From an uncultured Collinsella sp. (GTDB lineage Bacteria; Actinomycetota; Coriobacteriia; Coriobacteriales; Coriobacteriaceae): a stretch of 13,734 nt of DNA. The translations under genes and the position numbers were made by a program. The notes beneath the pieces were generated by a model. The model saw nothing but the letters and a program-made list of their open reading frames with translations, searched no databases and had not been told where the DNA came from. How positions within the stretch are numbered: position 1 is the stretch's first letter; each line of letters starts with the position of its first letter. Below are positions 1 through 5,642 of the stretch, one piece after another. The stretch is from contig CATYLC010000031.1 in the NCBI GenBank assembly GCA_958408685.1, forward strand, positions 1 through 13,734, written 5' to 3'.

Positions 1-88
1 CAACGCGTTGCGCTGAGTCCTGAGGCTGTTGCAATGAAAATGAGAATCAAGGCGCGGCCAAGCGTTTTAAAAAATGCCAACTTTTCTG

Positions 89-117
89 TTTGCACTTTGC
101 GATTCCTCGTGTATACT
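89..117 (+). promoter_or_regulatory. promoter of the tRNA-Ser genes
   Basis: A -35-like TTTGCA (89-94) and a -10 TATACT (112-117) are separated by 17 bases. Transcription would start about 10 bases before the first tRNA-Ser. The spacing and -10 match a housekeeping sigma-factor promoter well. No other promoter-like pair is obvious in the first 130 bases, which otherwise hold no gene. Confidence 0.6.
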
Positions 118-133
118 GACTTTCGCATTTAAC

Positions 134-224
134 GGAGAGTTGTCCGAGTGGCCGAAGGAGCACGATTGGAAATCGTGTAGGCGTCAAAAGCGTCTCCAGG
201 GTTCAAATCCCTGACTCTCCGCCA
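134..224 (+). tRNA. tRNA-Ser (anticodon GGA)
   Basis: This is a full type II (long variable arm) tRNA. The acceptor stem GGAGAGT (134-140) pairs with ACTCTCC (214-220), followed by discriminator G and an encoded CCA (222-224). The anticodon stem CACGA/TCGTG encloses the loop TTGGAAA, with anticodon GGA at 168-170, which reads UCC and UCU serine codons. The T arm carries GTTCAAATC. A terminator follows 9 bases after CCA. Confidence 0.96.
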
Positions 225-233
225 GTTAATTCC

Positions 234-263
234 AAAGCAGGCCTTAGAGCCTGCTTTGTTTTT
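234..263 (+). terminator. intrinsic terminator after tRNA-Ser(GGA)
   Basis: The 9-bp perfect stem AAAGCAGGC (234-242) / GCCTGCTTT (249-257) has a 6-base loop, followed by GTTTTT. It sits between the two tRNA-Ser genes, so it should end most transcripts before the second one. The second tRNA would then need read-through or a promoter overlapping the first tRNA. Confidence 0.85.
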
Positions 264-272
264 ACCCCACGC

Positions 273-363
273 GGAGGGGTGGCAGAGTGGTTGAATGCGG
301 CGGTCTCGAAAACCGTTTGGCCTGTATAAGGTCACGAGGGTTCGAATCCCTCCTCCTCCGCCA
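273..363 (+). tRNA. tRNA-Ser (anticodon CGA)
   Basis: A type II tRNA. The acceptor GGAGGGG (273-279) pairs with CTCCTCC (353-359) with one G-U pair; discriminator G360 and encoded CCA (361-363) follow. The T stem is GAGGG/CCCTC around TTCGAAT. The anticodon loop CTCGAAA carries CGA at 307-309, which reads UCG. Only about 9 bases separate it from the preceding terminator, so no independent promoter fits in that gap. Part of its 3' end is duplicated in inverted orientation at 428-452. Confidence 0.96.
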
Positions 364-374
364 TTTTGGTTGAG

Positions 375-404
375 AAAGCTCCCGAGAATGGGAGCTTTTT
401 TGTT
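375..404 (+). terminator. intrinsic terminator after tRNA-Ser(CGA)
   Basis: The 9-bp perfect stem AAAGCTCCC (375-383) / GGGAGCTTT (390-398) has a 6-base loop and runs into a T tract (396-401, then GTTTT). It lies 11 bases after the CCA end and closes the serine tRNA transcription unit. Confidence 0.88.
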
Positions 405-427
405 TTGAGTCCCCAACAAACAAATAC

Positions 428-452
428 GGCGGAGGAGGAGGGATTCGAGCCC
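428..452 (-). pseudogene. inverted fragment of the tRNA-Ser(CGA) 3' end
   Basis: Read on the minus strand, this stretch repeats the T arm, the 3' acceptor strand and the first two bases of the CCA tail of the adjacent tRNA-Ser(CGA). There are 21 identical bases at 428-448, then one mismatch and three more matches. The rest of the tRNA is absent, so it cannot encode a tRNA. It lies 65 bases past the intact gene in opposite orientation and 11 bases before the first palindromic repeat. It may be a rearrangement scar or a trace of an element that recombined at the tRNA 3' end. The inverted orientation does not fit simple attL/attR formation. Confidence 0.65.
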
Positions 453-462
453 GCCCCTCACC

Positions 463-529
463 AAAAACATGTACGTCACCCTCCAAAACCGACAATTTTC
501 GACATCTTTGGAGGCTGACGTACACGTTT
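463..529 (-). repeat. palindromic repeat, copy 1 (inverted relative to copy 2)
   Basis: This is an imperfect palindrome of about 67 bp. TGTACGTCA (470-478) pairs with TGACGTACA (516-524), and CCTCCAAA (480-487) pairs with TTTGGAGG (507-514), with a C/C mismatch between the arms and an outer AAAC/GTTT. On the minus strand it matches copy 2 (1666-1731) almost base for base, including the asymmetric loop. The two copies are therefore one element family inserted in opposite orientations around the nuclease-like gene. It ends 23 bases from that gene's stop codon. A MITE-like or REP-like element fits, but it could also act as a structured terminator. Confidence 0.8.
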
Positions 530-552
530 GGATCGGGCTCGTGGGAGCGACG

Positions 553-1560
553 CTACTCGATAAGCGTCTCTTCGCCTTGTACGCTCTTCCAGTTGCGGAT
601 AAGTGCCTTGCGCAGTTCATTTTGCTTTCGTTGGTACTCGGTATCGGTGCATCGAGGCATGCCGAGTGCTTCGCGAATGTTGTTCATGGCGCGGTGAAAG
701 GCAAGCTGGCTGCCGAACTGAGCCGAAGTGAGCGTAACGATTCGATATCCCATTTGGGCGAGAACGGCCTCTCGTTCCGCATCTGCTCTCTTGCGCTCGA
801 ACTCATCGTGAAAGCCGCCCTTATATTCAATACCGAGCTCCCTGCGCTTATAGGTAACGAGCGTGTCGATTTTGAGCGTTCGAGCTTTGGCGCAGTGCCA
901 AAGACGTTGAGGGATTTCAAGCGGTTTGTTGAGCTCGATGCCTCGAATGCCAACACCGCCTTCGCTTGTTGGGAGCGAGAGGGCGATTGCCGAAGCGGTC
1001 TCCATAGGCGAGGCAGAATGGTCGTAGATATGTCTGAGTGCGAGTCGCGCGCGTGTGGCACCGGGTTTGCCGGGGTGCATATCGAGCAGCTCGGTAATTT
1101 GTTCCTTGGACGCGGTGGCTGGTTGCTCGGTATAAGGGTCGGCGGGATTGAGCCCCATGCGATAATCGCCGCAAACTTCATAGCCGTATTCGAGGTATTC
1201 GATCCTATCCATCCACTCGGCAGCGAGCACGAAGGTGAAGGCTTCGTCGGTGATGAAGATTCCGGGCGTCAACTCGTCAATATGCTCGTAGGGAAGATTT
1301 TGTCCAAGAATGTGGCAGATGACGCCTTTGGTTCGAATTCGCTCGAATTCGAATACAACCGAGATGTCGATAGTCTTGAGCATATCGGGCGGAATGCCGC
1401 AGTCGGTAAGGGCCTGTCGTATGCGCGCAACGCGTTGCTGGGTGGAGATGCCTCGTGCGCCTATCTGGTAGTCGCGTTGTGCGAGAGGCTGCACCAAATT
1501 CTGAGGTGCATGATGAACGAGCCGTGCGGTTTTATGCGAAATGAGAACAGGGGTATCCAT
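553..1560 (-). CDS. DUF559/Vsr-like PD-(D/E)XK nuclease domain protein
   Basis: The product is a 335-residue soluble protein with no signal peptide. The C-terminal part (about 184-300) looks like the endonuclease-type fold seen in DUF559, Vsr and AbiEi-associated proteins of actinobacteria. It has an SPMET helix (184-188), a beta hairpin with D232 (KIDTLV) and E245-Y-K247 forming a D-x(12)-ExK signature, then a helix rich in Arg and Glu, the strand GYRIVTLT (271-278), and a last helix. The N-terminal half (1-180), starting ISHKTARLVH, resembles the leader of Coriobacteriia proteins often labelled AbiEi-like. The ATG start is supported by GAGAGG a few bases upstream. It stands alone, with no toxin or methylase partner nearby, and is bracketed by inverted palindromic repeats. 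By inference it is a single-gene mobile or defence-related nuclease. The fold assignment is moderately sure; the role is unknown. Confidence 0.7.
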   Translation of the reverse strand: MDTPVLISHKTARLVHHAPQNLVQPLAQRDYQIGARGISTQQRVARIRQALTDCGIPPDMLKTIDISVVFEFERIRTKGVICHILGQNLPYEHIDELTPGIFITDEAFTFVLAAEWMDRIEYLEYGYEVCGDYRMGLNPADPYTEQPATASKEQITELLDMHPGKPGATRARLALRHIYDHSASPMETASAIALSLPTSEGGVGIRGIELNKPLEIPQRLWHCAKARTLKIDTLVTYKRRELGIEYKGGFHDEFERKRADAEREAVLAQMGYRIVTLTSAQFGSQLAFHRAMNNIREALGMPRCTDTEYQRKQNELRKALIRNWKSVQGEETLIE

Positions 1561-1665
1561 TGATGACCTCTCGCTTTGAGCCGATACCCAACTCTTATGT
1601 CCGTTGAAGTGGGGAAATATACTGGATGTGAGTAAATCGACTCATGCATGCCGCGCATGATATGC

Positions 1666-1731
1666 AAACGCGTACGTCACCCTCCAAAGATGCCGAAAAA
1701 TGTCGTTTTTGGAGGCTGACGTACACGTTTT
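1666..1731 (+). repeat. palindromic repeat, copy 2
   Basis: The arms are AAACG (1666-1670) / CGTTT (1726-1730), GTACGTCA (1672-1679) / TGACGTAC (1717-1724) and CCTCCAAA (1681-1688) / TTTGGAGG (1708-1715), separated by single mismatches. A short inner CGA/TCG lies in the loop. The element would form a hairpin of about 21 bp. It lies about 105 bp upstream of the nuclease-like gene's start and is inverted with respect to copy 1. It is the main content of the 1561-1864 intergenic stretch, where no gene is seen. Confidence 0.82.
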
Positions 1732-1864
1732 GGACCCCCGGCATTCCAACAACGCCACGCCCGCATCCAGTCCCGACCGTTTGCCGAGCAATAGGGTCGC
1801 AATCGGCGCCGAACATGTACTATGTACGGGCATTGTCTAAACCCACAATCCAAAGGACCCCATC

Positions 1865-2554
1865 TTGCCCGTCGTCGCCGCCATAACCATTACCTCACAT
1901 GCCTCGGATGCCATGGTCGCTATTCCGTTTTGGCTCGAGATGTTCGCTGTTGTCGCTGCATCGATCTCGGGTGTACTGGTTGCGCGCGAGCATAAGCTCG
2001 ACCTGGTGGGCGCGGTCGCGCTCGCGGTGGTCTGCGGTCTGGGCGGCGGTCTCTTGCGCGACATGACGCTGCAGGTGGGCAACGTCTACATCCTCAACCA
2101 GCCGATGGCGCTGCCGCTTTCCATTGCCACGGCAGCCATCATCTATATTTTCCCGGCAATCGTCGACAAGCCCGAAAAACTCATCCCCTTGCTCGACATC
2201 ATCTCGGTCGGCATCTATGCGGCAACCGGCGCAGACAAGGCGCTGGTCTACGGCTTTGCGCCGGCGGTGTGCATCATGATGGGCTTTTTTACCGCGGTGG
2301 GCGGCGGCATGCTGCGCGACGGTTTTATGGGCGTGGTTCCGGGCATTTTCCAACGTACTAACTTTTATGCCATCGCCGCCATCGCCGGATCGACAAGCTA
2401 TGTGTGTCTCGTTATGAGTGGCTTGGTCAGCAATGTCGCCGCGCTGGTCGTATGCGTTGTCGTGACCATGGGTCTGCGCTGGCTCTCGCTGCGCTTTGAC
2501 ATCAAAAGCCCCACCGAAGAGGACATCGCGCGCTTTTTGCACCGTAAAAAATAG
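1865..2554 (+). CDS. UPF0126/TRIC-family cation channel protein
   Basis: The product has 229 residues and about seven hydrophobic segments. It carries the two internally repeated signatures of the family: GLGGGLLRD (58-66) and AVGGGMLRD (144-152), each at the kink of a pore-lining helix. Homologues of the TRIC (trimeric intracellular cation) type form homotrimeric K+-permeable channels in the cytoplasmic membrane; the bacterial physiological role is poorly defined. The start is TTG at 1865, preceded by AAAGGA (1852-1857) at 7 bases. The first in-frame ATG (1913) lacks a comparable ribosome binding site, and starting there would leave the first helix intact, so the exact start is not certain. 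The C-terminus ends in a basic cytosolic tail. It is monocistronic as far as can be seen, with a 107-base gap to the next gene. Confidence 0.85.
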   Translation: MPVVAAITITSHASDAMVAIPFWLEMFAVVAASISGVLVAREHKLDLVGAVALAVVCGLGGGLLRDMTLQVGNVYILNQPMALPLSIATAAIIYIFPAIVDKPEKLIPLLDIISVGIYAATGADKALVYGFAPAVCIMMGFFTAVGGGMLRDGFMGVVPGIFQRTNFYAIAAIAGSTSYVCLVMSGLVSNVAALVVCVVVTMGLRWLSLRFDIKSPTEEDIARFLHRKK

Positions 2555-2622
2555 ACAGCACGGCACGACCCTTCGAAATGCAACCGAGAGGTTCTTTTAG
2601 AGCGCCCTCGCGTTGGGTACCC

Positions 2623-2649
2623 TGTTAGGTATATGCCGAACACCTAACA
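2623..2649 (+). promoter_or_regulatory. inverted repeat, possible operator
   Basis: The perfect 8-bp dyad TGTTAGGT (2623-2630) / ACCTAACA (2642-2649) has an 11-base spacer. It ends exactly where the AAAAGGA ribosome binding site of the next gene begins, so a protein bound there or an RNA hairpin could block expression. No T tract follows, so it is not an intrinsic terminator. Confidence 0.4.
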
Positions 2650-2661
2650 AAAGGATCAACT

Positions 2662-3807
2662 ATGGCTTTCAATCAAACCGCGGCGGCGCCGTCACACAAG
2701 ATGCGTCGCTGCCTGCTTATGGCATTCGCGTTCATCGCGCTCGCGCTCACTGCACTTCCCACAGCGTCGTTCGCCGGCACGGACACCGCAGGGAACGTAC
2801 TTGCGACCGACAATGACGCCAATCCATCCGGCGTCGAAGGTGACCTGTACTGGGCAGGTCAGAGTCTCGAACTGGACGATGTCTCCATCGACCGCGATAT
2901 CATCGGCGCGGGCGATACCCTCTCTATCCGCGACTGCACGGTGGGTGGCGCCGTCCGCTTGGCGGCACGCACTATCGATATCGCCAAGACCACGGTTGAT
3001 GGCAGCGTGACCGTCGCTGGTCAGCATGTCGTGCTCAATTCCGACAGCACCGCCAACTGTTTCTATGCGATAGGCGAGACGGTTGCCCTGCGCGGCTCTA
3101 CCAAGTCGGCAGCGCTTGCGGGCGATGCGGTGACCATCGATGGCACCGTCGAGGGCGATGTCGAGGTTTGGGCCGACAAGCTCGTCCTGGGCAAGAACGC
3201 CCACATCACCGGCACCGTGAACGCACACGTCTCCGAGGACCCCGAGCGTGCCGCAGGAGCCGAGGTCGGCGCGCTCAAGATCGACCGCACCGAGAACGAG
3301 GATACTTCCACCGTTAACGATGTCATCGGCGGTATCGTCGCCGCGGCACTCTCGACCTGCTTTGTCGCTCTGCTGCTCGAGCTCGTCTTTCCGCGCGCGA
3401 CCGCCAGCGCCGCCGGCATGCTCCACCAGCGCCCCATGCCCCTGTGGGTGAGCGGTCTTCTGAGCACGATTGCTATCGCCCCCGCCGTCCTACTGCTGAT
3501 TATCTCTATCGCTGGTCTGTCGCTTGCCGGAGCCCTCTTGTGCGGCGTTATCGGCATCGCGTTGGTGTCGAGTGCCTTTGCGGGGTGCGCGATTGCCCGC
3601 ATGGTCGGACACAGCCAGAACCGCTACGCCATGGCAGCCGTTGGTGGCGTAATCGCAGGCGCCCTCACGGGGCTTCCCCTCGTAGGCGGCTTCATCAGCG
3701 GCGTGGCCTTCGTCTTTATGCTCGGCTACATCATCCAGATCATCTGGCGCAACGCCCGCCTCAAGCCGCAGCAGCCGGCTAACACGCCAGGACTCCCCAC
3801 CGCTTAG
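2662..3807 (+). CDS. exported bactofilin-like beta-helix protein with C-terminal membrane domain
   Basis: The product has 381 residues. It starts with a signal peptide or anchor: basic KMRR, a hydrophobic stretch (about 17-35) and ASFA|GT, a probable cleavage site after residue 38. Residues 60-190 are short repeating strands with regularly spaced GxVxGxVxV-like turns (VDGSVTVAG, IDGTVEGDVEVWADKLVLG), typical of the right-handed beta-helix of polymer-forming (bactofilin/DUF583) proteins. A linker rich in Glu and Asp follows, then about four transmembrane helices (roughly 221-245, 262-285, 286-310, 325-360). Bactofilins form cytoplasmic filaments. Here the signal peptide suggests the helix faces outside, with the C-terminal bundle holding it in the membrane. 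The ATG is preceded by AAAAGGA at 6 bases. The architecture is seen directly; the function (envelope scaffold?) is inference. Confidence 0.7.
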   Translation: MAFNQTAAAPSHKMRRCLLMAFAFIALALTALPTASFAGTDTAGNVLATDNDANPSGVEGDLYWAGQSLELDDVSIDRDIIGAGDTLSIRDCTVGGAVRLAARTIDIAKTTVDGSVTVAGQHVVLNSDSTANCFYAIGETVALRGSTKSAALAGDAVTIDGTVEGDVEVWADKLVLGKNAHITGTVNAHVSEDPERAAGAEVGALKIDRTENEDTSTVNDVIGGIVAAALSTCFVALLLELVFPRATASAAGMLHQRPMPLWVSGLLSTIAIAPAVLLLIISIAGLSLAGALLCGVIGIALVSSAFAGCAIARMVGHSQNRYAMAAVGGVIAGALTGLPLVGGFISGVAFVFMLGYIIQIIWRNARLKPQQPANTPGLPTA

Positions 3808-3855
3808 CCGCCAACCACCACAAAGGTGTCAGGTTGCTTTGCACCAACAAACGAA

Positions 3856-3897
3856 GCGGGACACCCGATCGCATCGACCGGGTGCCCCGGTTTTCTT
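3856..3897 (+). terminator. terminator of the + strand unit, probably shared with the convergent pilin operon
   Basis: The stem CGGG (3857-3860) and CACCCG (3862-3867) pairs with CGGGTG (3879-3884) and CCCG (3886-3889), with one A/C mismatch. TTTTCTT follows on the + strand. On the minus strand a weaker T-rich stretch follows, so it may work in both directions. The rest of 3808-3998 holds only the 10-bp palindrome GCAGGCCTGC (3944-3953) and no gene. Confidence 0.7.
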
Positions 3898-3998
3898 GGA
3901 GGGTTCTCTAGTAACTTTGTCAAAACCAATGATCATCAGGTCGGCAGGCCTGCGCGTCACTCGCTACGGAGGCAGTACACCATTGAGCAGGGGGGCAG

Positions 3999-5642
3999 CT
4001 ATTTTTCACGGCGACCTCCTCCCCGCTTGATGACGAGCGCGACAACAATAACCGCCACTCCGATGGCAGCCAAAGCCGCCACCAGCGCCAACGTTCTATC
4101 TCCCGTCGAGGGCATAAAGCCTCGACTTGCTTCTTTGCTTGGGGTGTTGAGTACCGACAGCTCAATCGAACCCGTCCCGGCATCGGCGGTATCAACCCGC
4201 AGAGGGCTTTCGGCCGACACGGTCACTTTGGGCTTCGCAGCTGCCACCTGCTTAACGTCCAGACCCTCGGACGTAACCGTTACCGTTCGTCTGCCCTCAA
4301 AGGCGGCGTATCCCTTGGGAGCCGCGACCTCCTCGACGGTGTAAACACCCGCGTCCACACCGCTCAATTCCACATGCCCGTCCGCGCATGTGGTAACGCA
4401 CGCGTCGGCATCCGTCGACCACGAGCCGTCAGTCGTTAGAATGCGCCCGCGGTCATCGATGATGCGCAGTTTGGCGCCCGCGAGCGGTTTATCGTCCGAG
4501 CTTGAGCGCTTGATCAGACTGAGTCCCCAGGTGTAGGCGCACGCGTCATCGCTCGACGTGCGGGTGAACCCGGCGTCGCCGGACTGGTCGGCAAAGGGAG
4601 AGCGGGAGTAGCGCAGGTAGACCTCGTTGGGGTTGCCCTTGGTAGCGCCTCGATTGCAGTTGGCCCCCAACGGCGCACTGTAGGCAGCAACCACGCGGGC
4701 GCCCGCGGCGAAGGCGTCGGCCCCGCCGAGCGCGGCGATCAGGTCGCCGGTGCGCACGGTGAAGGCATTGCCCTCGATCGAGACCTTGCACTGTGGAGTA
4801 ATATCTGTCCACCCTTTAGCCGGCGTCGAGTTGGCGTTACCGCCCTCACATGCAACGGCGCCGAAGCCGCCGTCCGCGCCCGCCGCCGCGTACACGCGCA
4901 TGCTCGCGGCCACCTTGGAGGGGTCGAGCCCCGCGCTCATGGTGTCGACGAACCGCACCGTATAGGTGTCGTAGGCCGTGAGCCCCGCCGGGACCGTGGC
5001 AGAGAGGCGCCAGTACAGGTCGTCGGCGACCGTGGCGTCGGCGGCCTTCTGCCAGGCGGCGGTGCTGTCCTCCAGCACGTGCTTGGCGACCTTGGGGGTC
5101 GCGGCCTTGGGCTTGACGGTGACGGCGCTGCCGCCGACCAGGGCCATGATCGGCGCGGTGCCGGCCTCTCCCTGGGCGATGGCGTCGTCGTCGGCGACGA
5201 TGAGCCAGTAGCCGCAGGGCAGCTCGGCCGCCGTGCCCGCGTTAAGGGCCACGGAAGTTGCGCCGACATTGCAAATCGCGCGGGCAAGTTTTGCCGTCAG
5301 CGCGGTCGTCATGTGCCCGTCGGCATTCATCCATTCGGCTGCCGCTTGCGCCGTCGATGCCGAGCTATCGAGCCCCGCATCATGAAGCACCGGAAGAACG
5401 GCTTGACGAACCGCGCCATTCGCCCACGTTACGTCAGTTGCAATTTTTTGGCCAGCATCGTCATCGTCGACAACGGTCGCCGAAAAGAGCTGGTACGCGT
5501 CGTAACGCGTCGCGACTGTACCGTCCACCGTAATGGCTCCGGTATCGGCAGCACGGGCCGCCCCAGGAGCAATCGCGAAAGACAGAATAGCGACCATGAT
5601 TATCGTCGCGACAGCCAACAAGCTGCGGCTAAGCCTACTCAT
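3999..5642 (-). CDS. pilin-like LPXTG-type surface protein (isopeptide D2 and SpaA/Cna-B domains)
   Basis: The product has 547 residues. The ATG at 5642 is chosen because GAGGTGAT lies 8 bases upstream and a good signal peptide begins here (SRLSRSLLA, hydrophobic core, ARA|AD near residue 31). A longer frame upstream would bury that signal. Order: N-terminal module to about 170; a pilin-like motif ending VTVKPK (K179 as the candidate polymerising lysine); a fimbrial isopeptide D2-type module (about 184-365); a SpaA/Cna-B module with K378, PLAGAKL (386-392), E436/E437 in YTVEEVAAPKGY and N499. The sorting signal is MPSTG (510-514), then a hydrophobic helix and the tail KRGGGRREK. Eight cysteines (124, 143, 265, 285, 329, 368, 415, 419) suggest disulfides. 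The start overlaps the end of the adhesin gene by 8 bases, so the two are translationally coupled. Probably the shaft or backbone subunit. No sortase is adjacent. Confidence 0.85.
   Translation of the reverse strand: MSRLSRSLLAVATIIMVAILSFAIAPGAARAADTGAITVDGTVATRYDAYQLFSATVVDDDDAGQKIATDVTWANGAVRQAVLPVLHDAGLDSSASTAQAAAEWMNADGHMTTALTAKLARAICNVGATSVALNAGTAAELPCGYWLIVADDDAIAQGEAGTAPIMALVGGSAVTVKPKAATPKVAKHVLEDSTAAWQKAADATVADDLYWRLSATVPAGLTAYDTYTVRFVDTMSAGLDPSKVAASMRVYAAAGADGGFGAVACEGGNANSTPAKGWTDITPQCKVSIEGNAFTVRTGDLIAALGGADAFAAGARVVAAYSAPLGANCNRGATKGNPNEVYLRYSRSPFADQSGDAGFTRTSSDDACAYTWGLSLIKRSSSDDKPLAGAKLRIIDDRGRILTTDGSWSTDADACVTTCADGHVELSGVDAGVYTVEEVAAPKGYAAFEGRRTVTVTSEGLDVKQVAAAKPKVTVSAESPLRVDTADAGTGSIELSVLNTPSKEASRGFMPSTGDRTLALVAALAAIGVAVIVVALVIKRGGGRREK

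Noticed and set aside
1..10. Perfect palindrome CAACGCGTTG at the left edge
   Set aside because: Ten bases; the same string also occurs by chance inside the nuclease-like gene, so there is no support for function.
469..1563. Long + strand open frame (364 residues) across the nuclease-like gene
   Set aside because: It mirrors the minus-strand gene codon by codon, begins in the palindromic repeat without a ribosome binding site, and its protein shows no domain; the minus-strand frame has a good start signal and nuclease motifs.
428..1731. Integrase-type genomic island at a tRNA attachment site
   Set aside because: No integrase is present, and the tRNA fragment is inverted relative to the gene, so it does not form the direct repeat expected of attL/attR.
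2582..2597. Small hairpin AACC/GGTT followed by CTTTT after the channel gene
   Set aside because: Only four base pairs, too weak to call as a terminator.
2692..3426. Minus-strand open frame (244 residues) opposite the beta-helix gene
   Set aside because: Antisense shadow; the + strand frame has a signal peptide, beta-helix repeats and membrane helices.
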